From: Silanimonas sp.
Lineage (GTDB): Bacteria; Pseudomonadota; Gammaproteobacteria; Xanthomonadales; Xanthomonadaceae
Length of the DNA stretch: 64,000 nt
Direction of reading: 5' to 3'
NCBI GenBank assembly: GCA_018334015.1
Contig: JAGXTI010000037.1
Span: 1 to 64,000, forward strand
The position numbers were made by a program, and so were the translations under genes. Shown here piece after piece: positions 15,931 through 26,336 of the stretch (the first letter of the stretch is position 1; each line of letters begins with the position of its first letter). Under the pieces are notes generated by a model. The model saw nothing but the letters and a program-made list of their open reading frames with translations, was not told the DNA's origin and did not search any database.

Positions 15931-16743
15931 ATGCTGAGCTGCCACGCCCTTTCTGTGCATGCCGGCCGCACGCCGCTGCTGGCCTCGGTCGATTTCCAGC
16001 TGGCGCCGGGCGAACGGCTTGCGGTGCTTGGCGAGAACGGTGCCGGCAAGAGCACCCTGCTGCGCCTGCTCGCCGGCGAATCGCCGGGGCCGGGGCTGCG
16101 ATCCAGTGGCGAGGTGCACATCGCCGGGCGTCGCATTGGCGCATGGACGGCGCGTCAACTGGCGCGGCTGCGGGCAGTGCTGCCGCAGCAGACCGATCTC
16201 GCCTTCGCCTTCAATGCCCTGGAACTGGTGCAGCTGGCGCGCTACCCGCACGACGAGACCGAGGCCCGCAGCCTGACGATCGCCCGGCAGGCCCTGCGGC
16301 TCGCCGATGCCGCAGCGTTCGAGCAGCGCGAGGTGGCGACCCTCTCGGGCGGCGAACGGGCACGGGTGTTTCTTGCCGTCTGTTTTGCCCAACTCTGGGA
16401 GACGCAGGTCGAGCAGCCGCGCTATCTGTTGCTCGATGAGCCCACCGCCGCGCTCGACCTCGCCCACCAGCACCACCTGCTCGACACCGCCCGGCGCTTT
16501 GCCAACGAGCGCGGCCTCGGTCTGCTCGCCATCCTGCATGATCTCAATCTGGCAGCGCAGTACGCCGACCGGCTGCTGCTGCTCCGGCAGGGCCGGTTGC
16601 TGGCCCAGGGCCGACCGGACGAGGTCCTGACCGCCGAACGCATCGCCCAGGGCTTCGGGGTCTCGTCCTGCATCCTCGCCCACCCGCTGCGCCCGGGCCT
16701 GCTGGTGGCGACCGCGGCGCCGGCACGGGGCGCATCGGTTTGA
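15931..16743 (+). CDS. hmuV: Haem ABC transporter ATPase HmuV
   Basis: A 270-residue ABC ATPase that powers haem import. It has Walker A GENGAGKST, the Q-loop region PQQTDLAF, signature LSGGE, Walker B YLLLDEP and the H-loop ILHDLN. The start at 15931 is one base after the hmuU stop; an in-frame upstream stretch lies inside hmuU. As the last gene of the operon it converges on dapE with 29 bases between, where no clear terminator is seen. Confidence 0.94.
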   Translation: MLSCHALSVHAGRTPLLASVDFQLAPGERLAVLGENGAGKSTLLRLLAGESPGPGLRSSGEVHIAGRRIGAWTARQLARLRAVLPQQTDLAFAFNALELVQLARYPHDETEARSLTIARQALRLADAAAFEQREVATLSGGERARVFLAVCFAQLWETQVEQPRYLLLDEPTAALDLAHQHHLLDTARRFANERGLGLLAILHDLNLAAQYADRLLLLRQGRLLAQGRPDEVLTAERIAQGFGVSSCILAHPLRPGLLVATAAPARGASV

Positions 16744-16772
16744 GTCACCGTCACGCGCCCACGGAGACCGCC

Positions 16773-17930
16773 TCAGGTCTGGGCAGCGTGCCCCGTCCAG
16801 ACCCGCTCAATCAGCTCGGCAAACAAGGCCGGCAGGGCGTCCAGCTCATCGAGCGGCACGCCCTCGTCGATCTTGTGGATGCTGGCGTTGCAGGGGCCCA
16901 GCTCGACACACTCGGCACCGAGTGGGGCAATGAAGCGCGCGTCCGAGGTGCCACCCCTGGTGTTCTCCTCCGGCACGATGCCGCAGCGCGCCAGGATGGC
17001 CGCACGCGCGGCGCGGCGCAGCACGCCTTCCTCGCAGTGGAAGGGCTCGCCGGAGACGCGCCAGCGGCAGCGCGCATCGACACCGTGGCGCGCCAGCGTG
17101 GCCTCGAATTCGGTGATGAGCGCGGCGGCGTGCCAGTGCGGGTTGAAGCGGAAGTTCGCGACCAAATCCAAGGCGCCCGGAATCACATTGTCCACACCGG
17201 TGCCGGCCCTGATGTTCGAGACCTGGAAGCTGGTCGGCGGGAAGCTGGCGTAGCCCTCGTCCCAGCGCCGCGCGCAGAGTTCGGCGAGTGCGGGTGCCAG
17301 CGCGTGGATCGGGTTGAGCGCCTTCTCCGGGTAGGCCACATGGCCCTGCACACCACGCGCCTCGACCGTGACCGAGAGCGAGCCGCGGCGGCCGACGCGC
17401 AACACATCGCCCAGACGCTCGCTCGACGAAGGCTCGCCGGTGATGCAGTAGTCGATGCGCTGGCCGGTGCTGCGGAAATGTTCGGCCACATGACGCACGC
17501 CATCGATGGCCGGGCCCTCCTCGTCGGAGGTCAGCAGCACGGCCAGCGTGCCGGGATGCTCGGGATGCACCGCCACCAGCCGCTCCATCGCCACCACGAA
17601 GGCGGCGACGCTGCCTTTCATGTCGGCCGCGCCGCGGCCGTGCAGCACGCCATCGCGCAGCGTCGGCACGAAGGGGTCGGAGGTCCAGGCCTCGCGTGGA
17701 CCCGGTGGCACCACATCGGTGTGGCCGAGCAGCACAATCACCGGACTGCCCTGCCCGCGCGTGGCCCAGAGGTTCTTCACCGCACCGGCATCGAGCTGCT
17801 CGCAGGCAAAACCGATCGCCGCAAGCCGCGCGGCGATGAGCGCCTGGCAGCCGGCGTCCTCGGGCGTCACCGAGGGGCGTGCGATCAGGTCCTTGGCCAG
17901 GGCCAGGACCGGGCTGTCGTTACCGCTCAT
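16773..17930 (-). CDS. dapE: Succinyl-diaminopimelate desuccinylase
   Basis: DapE (385 residues) is a dinuclear zinc hydrolase that removes succinate from N-succinyl-LL-diaminopimelate in lysine and peptidoglycan precursor synthesis. Metal-site motifs are [18 protein letters not shown], the catalytic TSDEEGPA and, near the end, [13 protein letters not shown] 17930 overlaps the stop of the upstream yffB (ATGA), so the two are probably coupled. An open frame further upstream lies inside yffB. dapD lies two genes upstream in the same direction. Confidence 0.95.
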   Translation of the reverse strand: MSGNDSPVLALAKDLIARPSVTPEDAGCQALIAARLAAIGFACEQLDAGAVKNLWATRGQGSPVIVLLGHTDVVPPGPREAWTSDPFVPTLRDGVLHGRGAADMKGSVAAFVVAMERLVAVHPEHPGTLAVLLTSDEEGPAIDGVRHVAEHFRSTGQRIDYCITGEPSSSERLGDVLRVGRRGSLSVTVEARGVQGHVAYPEKALNPIHALAPALAELCARRWDEGYASFPPTSFQVSNIRAGTGVDNVIPGALDLVANFRFNPHWHAAALITEFEATLARHGVDARCRWRVSGEPFHCEEGVLRRAARAAILARCGIVPEENTRGGTSDARFIAPLGAECVELGPCNASIHKIDEGVPLDELDALPALFAELIERVWTGHAAQT

Positions 17931-18301
17931 TTCTTCACCCCGAAACGCGCCTTGTAGGCTTTGTCGGTGAAACCCACCGACACCACGCCGTCGGCGGTCA
18001 CCAGCACCGGCCGCTTGATGAGGGCCGGATGTTCTTTCAGCAGCAGCAGCCACTCCGGTTCGCTGCCCGGTGCTCGGCGTGCTTCGGGCAACTGCCGCCA
18101 AGTGGTGCTGGCCTTGTTGATCAACCGGTCCCAACCGCCGAGCTGCGTGGCCCAGGTCTTCAGGGTCTCGGCCGGCTGGCGTTCGGCGCGGTAGTCCACG
18201 AAGGCATGAGCGATGCCGAAGCGGTCCAGCCAGTGACGCGCCTTCCTGCAGGTGTCGCAGGCGCTGAGGCCGTAGAGGGTCGCGGAGGGGGGCGGGTTCA
18301 T
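17927..18301 (-). CDS. yffB: ArsC/Spx-family protein (YffB-like)
   Basis: A 124-residue thioredoxin-fold protein of the ArsC superfamily. It has a CxxC-like start [11 protein letters not shown] and ends KAYKARFG. It is the same kind of protein as E. coli YffB, which also sits next to dapE; a glutathione-dependent thiol role has been suggested, but arsenate reduction is not established for this branch. In place of the ArsC arginine pattern it carries [16 protein letters not shown], the conserved Ile-Lys-Arg-Pro-Val of the family. The context (between dapD and dapE) does not explain its function. Confidence 0.85.
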   Translation of the reverse strand: MNPPPSATLYGLSACDTCRKARHWLDRFGIAHAFVDYRAERQPAETLKTWATQLGGWDRLINKASTTWRQLPEARRAPGSEPEWLLLLKEHPALIKRPVLVTADGVVSVGFTDKAYKARFGVKK

Positions 18302-18322
18302 GCGCGGGGTCCGGTGCTTGGC

Positions 18323-19174
18323 TCAATGCCCACTGCGCAGCAGTTCGTTGATCGAGGTCTTGGCGCGGGTCTTGGCATCGACCTGCTTGACGATCACCGC
18401 GGCATACAGCGAGTACTTGCCATCGGCGGCAGGCAACTGGCCGGACACCACCACGCTGCCCGCCGGCACCCGGCCATAACTGATCTCGCCGGTGGCACGG
18501 TTGTAGATGCGGGTGCTCTGGCCGATGAAGACGCCCATGCCGATCACGCTGCCACGCTCGACGACCACGCCCTCGACCACTTCCGAGCGGGCACCGATGA
18601 AGCAGTCGTCCTCGATGATGGTCGGGCTGGCCTGCAGCGGCTCGAGCACGCCGCCGATGCCGGCACCGCCGGAGAGGTGGCAGCGCGCACCGATCTGGGC
18701 GCAGCTGCCAACCGTGGCCCAGGTGTCGACCATGGTGCCGGCACCGACGTGCGCGCCAATGTTGACGAAGCTGGGCATCAGCACCACGTCGCGGCCGATG
18801 TGCGCGCCGCGCCGCACCACCGCGCCCGGCACCACGCGGGCGCCCAGCTCGCGGAAATCGGCGGCGTCAAAGCCGGCGAAGCGCAGCGGCACCTTATCCC
18901 AGTAGGGTGCCGGCTCGGCCTCCACCAGTTCCATGTCGTTGCAGCGGAAATACAGCAGCACCGCTTTTTTCAGCCACTCGTTGACGCGCCAGGTGCCGTC
19001 GCTGTTCGGCTCGGCGACACGGGCCTGACCGGCTTCCAGTGCAGCGACCACGGTCTCCACCACCTCGCGCAGTGAACCCTCGACCTCGGCGGCCGAGAGC
19101 GTGGCGCGGCGCTCGAAGGCCGATTCGATGATGGGCTGCAGATCAGCCAGCACGGGGGGCTTGCGGCGGGGCAT
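18323..19174 (-). CDS. dapD: Tetrahydrodipicolinate N-succinyltransferase
   Basis: DapD (283 residues) succinylates tetrahydrodipicolinate in the lysine/diaminopimelate pathway. The helical N-terminal domain begins [12 protein letters not shown], followed by [11 protein letters not shown] and a left-handed beta-helix (hexapeptide repeats with [24 protein letters not shown]). The C-terminal cap has [18 protein letters not shown] 19174 has GAAGGAG upstream and overlaps the 3' end of glnD by 32 bases. A GTG at 19153 would give a start even closer to E. coli DapD, so the exact start is uncertain. Usual length is about 274. Confidence 0.95.
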   Translation of the reverse strand: MPRRKPPVLADLQPIIESAFERRATLSAAEVEGSLREVVETVVAALEAGQARVAEPNSDGTWRVNEWLKKAVLLYFRCNDMELVEAEPAPYWDKVPLRFAGFDAADFRELGARVVPGAVVRRGAHIGRDVVLMPSFVNIGAHVGAGTMVDTWATVGSCAQIGARCHLSGGAGIGGVLEPLQASPTIIEDDCFIGARSEVVEGVVVERGSVIGMGVFIGQSTRIYNRATGEISYGRVPAGSVVVSGQLPAADGKYSLYAAVIVKQVDAKTRAKTSINELLRSGH

Positions 19175-21785
19175 GCGGTCGTTCTCCTTCGAGGCAGGCG
19201 GTGAGCGCGGCACTGAGCCGGGCGATGGTATCGGGATCGACGAGGGCGCGGTCGGCTTCGTCGGAGATCAGAAAAAGATCCTCGGCGCGCTCGCCGAAGG
19301 TGGCGATGCGGGCATCGTGCACGCGCAGCCGATGCTCGCGCAGCACGCGGGCGACATCGGCGAGCAGGCCGGGGCGATCGGTACCGACCAGCACGAGCTG
19401 GGTGCGCAGGCCATCGCCCATGTCATGCAGCTCGACCCGCGGCGGCACGCGGAAATGCTTGAGCGCGAGCGACAGGGCGCGACGCGGCGGATGCAGCAGC
19501 GCAGCCGGCCGCGACAGCATCTCGGTCAGCACGCGACTGGCGTGTGCCGCCCGCAGCTCGGGTGCCTCGCCGGTGTCGTGCAGCGGCAGCAGCTGGAAGG
19601 TGTCGAGGCTCATGCCCGAGGTCGAAGTGAGGATGCGCGCCACCACGACTGAAAAACCGAGCCGGTCGAGAGTGGCGGTCAGGGTGGCAAACAGGCCGTC
19701 GCGGTCCGGCGAATGGACGAAGGCCTCGAAACCCTCGCCCTGCGGCTGCACCAGCACGAGCGGGCGGCGGCGATCGGCGTGGCCGAGGATGGCGCGGGCC
19801 TGGGTGGCGAGCTGTTCGGGCGGGTAGCGCAGGAAACTCTCGTCAGGGAACTCGGCGAAGGCGCGCTCGATGGCCTCCGCAGGCAATGCCGCCAGCAGGC
19901 CGCGCACCTCGCTGCGCGCCTCGGCGATCCGGGTCGCGGCCTCCGGGCGATTCTCCAGGCCACGCCGCAGGGCCAGCCGGGTGGCGTCGTGGAGCTCACC
20001 GAGCAGACGCTCCTTCCAGGTGTTCCAGAGCTTGGGGCTGGTGCCGGCGATATCGGCGCAGGTCAGCAGGTAGAGGAAGTCGAGCCGCGTGCGGTCGCCG
20101 ACCGCGCGGGCGAAGCGCTCGATCACGCCGGGATCGCTGATGTCCTGGCGCTGCGCCGTCATCGACATCAGCAGGTGTTGCTCGACCAGCCAGGCCAGCA
20201 GAGCGGTATCGGCGGGCTTCAGGCCGTGCGCCTCGCCGAAGGCACGCACGTCTTCGGCGCCCAGCACCGAGTGGTCGCCGCCGCGGCCCTTGGCGATGTC
20301 GTGGAACAAGCCGGCCACCAGCAGCCGCCAGGGTGCCTTCAAACGCTCGTGGACGCCTCTCGCCTTCGGGAAGCGCGCATCGCCGCCTTGCGCGAAACCG
20401 GCCATCAGGCGCAGCACTTCGAGCGTGTGCTGGTCGACCGTGTAGACATGGAACAGGTCGTACTGCATCCGCCCGGAAACGCGCGCGAAGGCCGGCAGGT
20501 AGCGGCCCAGCACGCCCAGATGGGCCATCCGCGCCAGCGTCTCGACCGCCTGCGGCCCCTGCAGCAGGGCGAGAAAGGCGGCACGGGTCGAGACGTCCTG
20601 GGCATCGTAGGCCTGCACCTCCGGCAGGGCCTCGGTCAGGGCCCGGGCGGTTTCCGAATGCAGGCCCTTGGCCTCGGGGCAGGCCGCCCAGGTGGCGAAC
20701 ACGGCCAGCACCTCGGCCGTCGAACGCAGCGGCAGGGTGGCCTCGCGCTGCAGGTAGCCATTGACCAGACTGAAGCCGGCGGCCACGGGAACCCGCAGGA
20801 CGCAATCAGCGAGTTGTTCCTCGAAGCGCTGCAGCAGGCGCTCGCTGATGCTCCGCACCCCCTGCGCGGCGCGGAACAGGGTCTGCATCATCTGCTCGAC
20901 GGCGAGGTTGTCGCTGGCCTCATCGCGATAGCCAAGGCGTGCGGCCAGCAGCTTCTGGTGGTCGAAGCGCAGCCGCTCCTCGCGACGCCTCGCCACCAGG
21001 TGCAGGCCGAAGCGCAGTCGCGCCAGGGTGCGTCCGTCCTGCCTCAGCGTGGCCGCCTCGTCGCTGCCGAGCAGGCCGAGCGGCACCAGTGCATCGAGGC
21101 CCGGTACGCGGTAGATGCGTTGCGCCAGCCAGGCCAGCGTGTGCAGATCGCGCAGGCCGCCGGGGCCTTCTTTGAGGTTCGGCTCGAGGTTGTGGGCGGT
21201 GTCGTTGTGGCGGGCATGGCGGCTGCGCCATTCGGCGCGCTTGGCGGCGTAATAGTCGCGCGCCGGCCAGAGCTCGGCGGTGCGCAGGGCCTCGCCCAGA
21301 GCATCAAGGCCCTGCGGCGTTCCGGCCAACAGCCGGGTCTCGGTCAATGCGGTGAGGCTGCGCACGTCCTCGCGGCAGGCCAACAGGCAATCGGGCAGCG
21401 AGCGCACCGCCGTGCCCGGCTTCAGGCCGAGGTCCCAGAGTGCGGCGAAGAAATCGCCCAGCGCCGTGGCATGAGCCTGCTGTGCGGCCGGCTCGCCCAG
21501 CACCAGCAGGTCGACGTCGGAGAAGGGGTACTGCTCGGCACGGCCGTAGCCGCCGGTGGCCAGCAGGTCGAGGGCCGCGTCGGCCGGGACGGTGGCCGCC
21601 CAGGCCCGGCGCACCACCGCATCGACGGCCGCCGCCTGCGCCGCCAGCAGGCGTTCGATGGCCTCGCCGGCATCGAAGCGCGCGGCGACGCCCTCGCAGG
21701 CCGCGACGAAGGCCGCCCGCGTCGCCTCCTGCCAGCCCCGCGCGCCGTCCGGCGCCGCGACGGACGCAGGCGCCGGCACGGGCAT
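19143..21785 (-). CDS. glnD: Bifunctional PII uridylyltransferase/uridylyl-removing enzyme
   Basis: GlnD (880 residues from the ATG) is the glutamine sensor that uridylylates PII proteins at low nitrogen and reverses this when glutamine is high. Domains in order are the nucleotidyltransferase ([15 protein letters not shown], metal Asp90 and Asp92), the linker, an HD hydrolase around residue 495 ([16 protein letters not shown]), and two C-terminal ACT domains ([19 protein letters not shown] and [15 protein letters not shown]) that bind glutamine. A GTG at 21797, overlapping the map stop as GTGA, is an equally possible coupled start. Its 3' end overlaps dapD. Confidence 0.96.
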   Translation of the reverse strand: MPVPAPASVAAPDGARGWQEATRAAFVAACEGVAARFDAGEAIERLLAAQAAAVDAVVRRAWAATVPADAALDLLATGGYGRAEQYPFSDVDLLVLGEPAAQQAHATALGDFFAALWDLGLKPGTAVRSLPDCLLACREDVRSLTALTETRLLAGTPQGLDALGEALRTAELWPARDYYAAKRAEWRSRHARHNDTAHNLEPNLKEGPGGLRDLHTLAWLAQRIYRVPGLDALVPLGLLGSDEAATLRQDGRTLARLRFGLHLVARRREERLRFDHQKLLAARLGYRDEASDNLAVEQMMQTLFRAAQGVRSISERLLQRFEEQLADCVLRVPVAAGFSLVNGYLQREATLPLRSTAEVLAVFATWAACPEAKGLHSETARALTEALPEVQAYDAQDVSTRAAFLALLQGPQAVETLARMAHLGVLGRYLPAFARVSGRMQYDLFHVYTVDQHTLEVLRLMAGFAQGGDARFPKARGVHERLKAPWRLLVAGLFHDIAKGRGGDHSVLGAEDVRAFGEAHGLKPADTALLAWLVEQHLLMSMTAQRQDISDPGVIERFARAVGDRTRLDFLYLLTCADIAGTSPKLWNTWKERLLGELHDATRLALRRGLENRPEAATRIAEARSEVRGLLAALPAEAIERAFAEFPDESFLRYPPEQLATQARAILGHADRRRPLVLVQPQGEGFEAFVHSPDRDGLFATLTATLDRLGFSVVVARILTSTSGMSLDTFQLLPLHDTGEAPELRAAHASRVLTEMLSRPAALLHPPRRALSLALKHFRVPPRVELHDMGDGLRTQLVLVGTDRPGLLADVARVLREHRLRVHDARIATFGERAEDLFLISDEADRALVDPDTIARLSAALTACLEGERPHAPPQAPRAG

Positions 21786-21793
21786 GGCATCGC

Positions 21794-22570
21794 TCACGGC
21801 GTGTTGTCGTCGCCCGGCAGGCGGGTGAGGATCTCGACGCCGTCGCGGGTCACCGCCACCGTGTGCTCCCACTGCGCGGAGAGCGATTTGTCCCTGGTCA
21901 CCACCGTCCAGCCGTCCGGCAGCAGCCGGGTGTGGCGGGCACCGGCGTTGATCATCGGCTCGATGGTGAAGGTCATGCCCTCCTGCAGGCGCAGGCCCTC
22001 GCCCGGCTTGCCGTAGTGCAGCACCTGCGGGTCCTCGTGGTAGGTCTGGCCGATGCCGTGCCCGCAGTACTCGCGCACCACCGAGAAACGCTCGCTCTCG
22101 GCATAGCTCTGGATGGCGTGGCCGATGTCGCCGAGCGTCGCGCCGGGGCGCACCTGGCGGATGCCGCGGAACATCGCCTCGCGGGTCACGTCGATCAGGC
22201 GCCGGGCCAGCACCGAGGGCGTGCCGACCACGTACATGCGCGAGGTGTCGCCGTGCCAGCCGTCCTTGATGACGGTCACGTCGATGTTCAGGATGTCGCC
22301 GTCCTTGAGGATCTTCGACTCCGACGGGATGCCGTGGCAGACCACGTTGTTCACCGAGGTGCAGACGGTCTTCGGGAAGCCCTTGTAGCCGACGTTGGCC
22401 GGAATGGCTTTCTGCACGTTGACGATGTGATCGAAGCAGAGGCGGTCGAGTTCGGCCGTGCTGACCCCCGGCCTCACGTGATCGGCGACCATGTGAAGCA
22501 CCTCGGCGGCCAACCGGCCGGCCGCGCGCATCTTCTCGATCTGCTCGGGCGTCTTGAAGGTCACTTTCAT
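21794..22570 (-). CDS. map: Methionine aminopeptidase, type I
   Basis: Map (258 residues) removes the initiator Met from nascent proteins. The pita-bread fold has all five metal ligands in recognisable contexts: DILNIDVTVIKDGWHGDTSR (two Asp), GHGIG (His), FTIEPM (Glu) and QWEHTVAV (Glu). Start ATG 22570 (MKVTFKTPEQIEKMRAAG) matches the family start; an in-frame GTG nine codons upstream is less likely. Divergent from rpsB, the usual arrangement in this group. Confidence 0.96.
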   Translation of the reverse strand: MKVTFKTPEQIEKMRAAGRLAAEVLHMVADHVRPGVSTAELDRLCFDHIVNVQKAIPANVGYKGFPKTVCTSVNNVVCHGIPSESKILKDGDILNIDVTVIKDGWHGDTSRMYVVGTPSVLARRLIDVTREAMFRGIRQVRPGATLGDIGHAIQSYAESERFSVVREYCGHGIGQTYHEDPQVLHYGKPGEGLRLQEGMTFTIEPMINAGARHTRLLPDGWTVVTRDKSLSAQWEHTVAVTRDGVEILTRLPGDDNTP

Positions 22571-22589
22571 GACTGCCGATTGTGCCGAC

Positions 22590-22619
22590 TTGTCCACAAG
22601 CCCGCCAGCGGGCTAGAAT
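22590..22619 (+). promoter_or_regulatory. rpsB-tsf promoter
   Basis: TTGTCC (22590-22595) and TAGAAT (22614-22619) are 18 bases apart, with a GC-rich stretch between. It precedes the translation-factor operon and is the best promoter match in the map-rpsB gap. Confidence 0.6.
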
Positions 22620-22869
22620 AAAGGGCTTCACATTTCGGCTAACCATGCCGGCGTGTGGGCGCCGACCTCCGGCGGTTCAGGGCCCAAGGCCCTGCGCAAG
22701 CTGAGGAATCCACACCCGCGTGAACCATCCCGTGCCGGGGTGCCCCAGCCTTGCGAGGCGCGACGGGGTTCGGCCACGGACGCGCGGGGAGGCCCAACCC
22801 CGGAACCACGCCCCAACGGGCGACCGCGCCCACCTTTTTGCGCGGCGGTTCCTCACCAGGAGTCATGCA
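22620..22869 (+). promoter_or_regulatory. Long 5' leader of rpsB
   Basis: About 245 bases of GC-rich sequence, with no supported gene, separate the promoter from rpsB. Several inverted repeats are visible, for example GGGCCC-AAGGCCC around 22680 and a G-rich stretch before the ribosome site AGGAG at 22858-22862. In E. coli ribosomal protein S2 represses its own operon through the rpsB leader, so this leader is a candidate for the same control; I cannot confirm the fold by eye. Confidence 0.45.
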
Positions 22870-23748
22870 ATGCCCCAGGTCACCATGCGCCAGATGCTGG
22901 AAGCCGGCGTCCATTTCGGCCACCAGACCCGCTACTGGAACCCCAAGATGGGCCCCTACATCTTCGGCGCCCGCGGCAAGATCCACATCATCAACCTCGA
23001 GAAGACGCTGCCGCTCTTCACCGACGCGATGAACTTCATTTCGGGCATCGCCCAGCGTCGCGGCACCATCCTGTTCGTCGGCACCAAGCGCTCGGCGCGC
23101 GAGTCGATCAAGGAAGAGGCGATCCGCTGCGGCATGCCCTACATGAGCCAGCGCTGGCTCGGCGGCACGCTCACCAATTTCCGCACCCTGAAGGGCTCGA
23201 TCTCGCGCCTGAAGGAGCTGGAAGCCGGCGAGACCGACGGCAGCTTCGAGCGTCTGGTCAAGCATGAAGTGCTCTCGCTGCGCCGTGAGCGCGACAAGCT
23301 CGAGCTGTCGCTGGGCGGCATCAAGACGATGAACCGCCTGCCCGACGCCCTGTTCGTCATCGACATCGGCCACGAAGAGATCGCCGTCCAGGAAGCCCGC
23401 AAGCTGGGCATCCCGGTGGTGGCCGTGGTCGACTCGAACTACGACCCGAGCCTCGTCGACTACGCCATCCCCGGCAACGACGACGCCATCCGCGCCGTGC
23501 AGCTCTACACCCGTGCCGTGGCCGACGCCGTGCTGGAAGGCAAGGCCGCCGCGCCGATCCAGGCCAATACCGGCGACGACGAGTTCATCGAACTCGACGC
23601 CGAGGGCAATCCGGTCGCCAAGGAAGCCGACAACCGCCGTCCGCGCAACGACAAGCCGCGTGGCGACCGTCGTCCGCCGGCCAAGAAGGGCGCCCCGCGC
23701 CGTGGCAACGGCACCGGCCGCGCCACCGCCGAGACCGACAGCGAGTAA
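22870..23748 (+). CDS. rpsB: 30S ribosomal protein S2
   Basis: S2 (292 residues) is a late-assembling small-subunit protein needed for S1 binding. The conserved body is clear: [56 protein letters not shown] and [14 protein letters not shown]. The start ATG 22870 has AGGAG seven bases upstream; an in-frame extension is unlike S2. Odd feature: the protein is about 50 residues longer than E. coli S2 (241), the extra part being a basic tail from about residue 240 rich in Arg, Lys, Pro, Asn and Gly. tsf follows. Confidence 0.97.
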   Translation: MPQVTMRQMLEAGVHFGHQTRYWNPKMGPYIFGARGKIHIINLEKTLPLFTDAMNFISGIAQRRGTILFVGTKRSARESIKEEAIRCGMPYMSQRWLGGTLTNFRTLKGSISRLKELEAGETDGSFERLVKHEVLSLRRERDKLELSLGGIKTMNRLPDALFVIDIGHEEIAVQEARKLGIPVVAVVDSNYDPSLVDYAIPGNDDAIRAVQLYTRAVADAVLEGKAAAPIQANTGDDEFIELDAEGNPVAKEADNRRPRNDKPRGDRRPPAKKGAPRRGNGTGRATAETDSE

Positions 23749-23806
23749 AGCCCTGCCGCCACGACGGCAACGGCCAAGTCCGCCGCCGTCGCTGGACCGC
23801 AACGCG

Positions 23807-23826
23807 GCCCGCGCATGATCGCGGGC
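23807..23826 (+). other. Hairpin between rpsB and tsf
   Basis: A perfect 7-bp stem GCCCGCG/CGCGGGC with loop CATGAT stands in the 150-base rpsB-tsf gap. There is no T-run after it. It may be a processing or partial attenuation signal like the hairpin known between these genes in E. coli, but this is inference. Confidence 0.4.
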
Positions 23827-23898
23827 TGCCATCGAGACATCCCGCGGCCGTCCTCCGGCCGGCCGCGCCCGCATCCCGAACACCACGAGGTCCGTTCC

Positions 23899-24771
23899 AT
23901 GGAAATCACCGCTTCGCTCGTCAAGGATCTGCGCGAGCGCTCCGGCGCCGGCATGATGGAGTGCAAGAAGGCGCTCACTGAATACGGCGGCGACATCGAA
24001 GCCGCGATGGAGCATCTGCGCAAGACCGGGCTGGCCAAGGCCGACAAGAAGGCCGGCCGGGTGGCCGCCGAGGGCCGCATCGCCATGGCCGCCACCGGCA
24101 GCAAGGCCGTGCTGGTCGAGATCAACTCCGAGACCGACTTCGTCGCCAAGGACACCCATTTCGTCGCCTTCACCGAGGCCGTCGCGCAGGCCGCCCTGGC
24201 TTCGGGTGTGGCCGATGTCGAGGCGCTGAAGACCGTCAAGCTGGGCGAGGTCACCGTCGAGGAAGCCCGCGCCCTGCTGATCGCCAAGATCGGCGAGAAC
24301 ATCCAGGTGCGCCGCATGGCCCGCGTCGATGCCGGCCATACCGTGGGCGCCTACATCCACGGCGGCAAGATCGGTGTGCTGGTCGAACTCAAGGGCGGCA
24401 ATGACGAGCTGGCCCGCGGCATCGCCATGCACGTCGCGGCGATGAACCCGCCCTACATGACCGCCGCGCAGGTCCCGGCCGAATTCCTGGCCAAGGAAAA
24501 GGAGATCGAGCTGGCCAAGATGTCCGACAAGGACCGCGCCAAGCCGGCCGAAATCCTCGAGAAGATCGTCAGCGGCAAGATCGCCAAGATCGTCAACGAG
24601 AACACCCTCACCGGCCAGGCCTACGTGATGGACACCAACCTGAGCGTCGAGGCCGCCCTCAAGGCCGGTGGCGCCGAGATGGTTTCGATGACCCGCCTTG
24701 CGGTTGGCGAGGGCATCGAGAAGGTGGTCGAGGACTACGCCGCCGAAGTGGCCAAGGCCATGCAGGTCTGA
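23899..24771 (+). CDS. tsf: Elongation factor Ts
   Basis: EF-Ts (290 residues) exchanges GDP for GTP on EF-Tu. The N-terminal UBA-like domain starts [25 protein letters not shown], whose LRxxTGAGMMDCK-type motif is shared by all EF-Ts. The core contacts EF-Tu through [11 protein letters not shown], and the C-terminal module has [17 protein letters not shown] 23899 follows GAGG and gives the family start; an upstream in-frame stretch is unsupported. Length is close to E. coli (283). A strong terminator follows. Confidence 0.97.
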   Translation: MEITASLVKDLRERSGAGMMECKKALTEYGGDIEAAMEHLRKTGLAKADKKAGRVAAEGRIAMAATGSKAVLVEINSETDFVAKDTHFVAFTEAVAQAALASGVADVEALKTVKLGEVTVEEARALLIAKIGENIQVRRMARVDAGHTVGAYIHGGKIGVLVELKGGNDELARGIAMHVAAMNPPYMTAAQVPAEFLAKEKEIELAKMSDKDRAKPAEILEKIVSGKIAKIVNENTLTGQAYVMDTNLSVEAALKAGGAEMVSMTRLAVGEGIEKVVEDYAAEVAKAMQV

Positions 24772-24782
24772 ACTCGTGGCTT

Positions 24783-24813
24783 GCGCTGTCGATGGCCCGG
24801 CCGTCGACAGCGC
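24783..24813 (+). other. Hairpin downstream of tsf
   Basis: GCGCTGTCGA pairs perfectly with TCGACAGCGC around an 11-base loop, 12 bases after the tsf stop. It has no T-run and sits just before the true terminator, so it may stabilise the message 3' end. Confidence 0.45.
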
Positions 24814-24828
24814 CTCGCCCCGCCGTAC

Positions 24829-24859
24829 AAGACAACCCGCCGCGAGGCGGGTTGTCTTT
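24829..24859 (+). terminator. Intrinsic terminator of rpsB-tsf
   Basis: A perfect 13-bp stem AAGACAACCCGCC/GGCGGGTTGTCTT with loop GCGA, followed by a short T end. Because the stem is A-rich on one side and T-rich on the other it could act in both directions, but only tsf reads into it. Confidence 0.85.
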
Positions 24860-24969
24860 GGGCACTGCCTGAGCAAACCGGCCGGCCGGGTCATCATGCT
24901 GTCATCGGAGCGTGACGGGGCCGGCCTGTCACCGCTAGACTCCCGCTGTTTGCCTGACGGAGATCGCCC

Positions 24970-25695
24970 ATGAGCGTGCCTGCACTGAAGTACAAGCGCG
25001 TGTTGCTGAAGCTCTCCGGCGAGGCCCTGATGGGGCGCGGCGACTACGGCATCGACCCCGACGTATTGACCTGGCTGGCCAAGGAGGTCATCGATGCGCA
25101 GAAAGCCGGGGCGCAGATCGGCCTGGTGATCGGCGGCGGCAACATCTTCCGCGGTGCTGGCCTGCAGTCGAAGGGCATGGACCGCGTCACCGGCGACCAC
25201 ATGGGCATGCTGGCCACGGTGATCAACGCGCTCGCCATGCAGGACGCGCTGGAGCGCCTCGGTGCCTACGCCCGCACCATGAGTGCGTTGAAAATCAACG
25301 AAGTGGCCGAGGACTACATCCGCCGCCGCGCCATCCGCCACCTCGAGAAGGGCCGCATCGTGATCTTGGCCGCCGGCATCGGCAACCCCTTCTTCACCAC
25401 CGATTCGGCCGCCGCCCTGCGCGCCATCGAGATCGGCGCCGATCTGCTGCTCAAGGCCACCAAGGTCGATGGCATCTACGAGGCCGACCCGAAGAAGGTG
25501 CCGGAGGCCCGCCGCTTCGACAGCTTGAGCTACGACGAGGTGCTCACCCGCAACCTGCAGGTGATGGACACCACCGCCTTCGCCCTCTGCCGCGACCAGA
25601 ACCTGCCGATCCGCATCTACGGCATGATGCAACAAGGCGCGCTGATGCGGATCCTGCGCGGCGAGCCGCTCGGCACCCTCGTCCACGCCGCCTGA
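24970..25695 (+). CDS. pyrH: UMP kinase
   Basis: PyrH (241 residues) phosphorylates UMP to UDP and is a hexameric amino-acid-kinase-fold enzyme regulated by GTP and UTP. Motifs seen are [15 protein letters not shown] at the phosphate loop, [30 protein letters not shown] and the C-terminal GTLV. A TAGACT (24936-24941) may be its -10, giving it its own promoter after the tsf terminator. It is the first gene of the pyrH-frr-uppS-cdsA run. Confidence 0.96.
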   Translation: MSVPALKYKRVLLKLSGEALMGRGDYGIDPDVLTWLAKEVIDAQKAGAQIGLVIGGGNIFRGAGLQSKGMDRVTGDHMGMLATVINALAMQDALERLGAYARTMSALKINEVAEDYIRRRAIRHLEKGRIVILAAGIGNPFFTTDSAAALRAIEIGADLLLKATKVDGIYEADPKKVPEARRFDSLSYDEVLTRNLQVMDTTAFALCRDQNLPIRIYGMMQQGALMRILRGEPLGTLVHAA

Positions 25696-25720
25696 CCGCC
25701 AGCCTCGCAAGCGCCCCGGC

Positions 25721-25726
25721 TATACT
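25721..25726 (+). promoter_or_regulatory. Possible -10 element before frr
   Basis: TATACT lies 46 bases before the frr ATG in a 71-base gap after pyrH. No good -35 is seen at the right distance, which is common in high-GC genomes. Confidence 0.35.
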
Positions 25727-25766
25727 TCGCGGCCAGCTCCGCGCCCGCTTCCCAGGACACCGCGCC

Positions 25767-26324
25767 ATGCTCAACGACATCAAGAAGGACGCCCAGGTCC
25801 GCATGCAGAAATGCGTCGAGGTGCTGAAGACCGACCTCACCAAGCTGCGCACCGGCCGCGCCACCACAGCCATCGTCGACCACCTGCAGGTCAACTACTA
25901 CGGCTCCAACGTGCCGCTCTCACAGGTCGCCTCGGTGGCGGTCGCCGACGCCCGCTCGCTGACCATCACGCCGTGGGAGAAGCCGATGGTGGCGGCGGTC
26001 GAGAAGGCCATTCTCGCCTCCGACCTCGGCCTGACCCCGAACACCGCCGGCACGGTCATCCGCATCAACCTGCCGCCGCTCACCGAGGAACGCCGCAAGG
26101 ACCTCTCGAAGCACGTGGCGCACGAAGGCGAGAACACCAAGGTCGCCATCCGCAACGTGCGTCGCGACGCGATGACGCACGTCAAGGAACTGCTCAAGGA
26201 GAAGAAGATCTCCGAGGATGAGCAGCGCAAGGCCGAAGAAGACATCCAGAAGCTCACCGACCAGTGGGTGAAAGGCGTCGACGAGGTGGTGAAAGCCAAG
26301 GAACAGGAACTGCTGGCCCTTTAA
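25767..26324 (+). CDS. frr: Ribosome recycling factor
   Basis: RRF (185 residues, the family length) splits post-termination ribosomes together with EF-G. It has the tRNA-like two-domain sequence: MLNDIKKDAQVRMQKCVEVLK, LRTGRATTAIVDHLQVNYYGS (the RxGRA motif), LTITPWEK, RINLPPLTEERRKDL and the C-terminal helix ending in VVKAKEQELLAL. uppS follows after 12 bases. Confidence 0.97.
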   Translation: MLNDIKKDAQVRMQKCVEVLKTDLTKLRTGRATTAIVDHLQVNYYGSNVPLSQVASVAVADARSLTITPWEKPMVAAVEKAILASDLGLTPNTAGTVIRINLPPLTEERRKDLSKHVAHEGENTKVAIRNVRRDAMTHVKELLKEKKISEDEQRKAEEDIQKLTDQWVKGVDEVVKAKEQELLAL

Positions 26325-26336
26325 AGCGCCAGCGCG

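Noticed and set aside
17927..18301. Arsenate reductase role for the ArsC-like gene
   Set aside because: It matches the YffB branch by sequence pattern and by its place beside dapE; no other arsenic genes are present.
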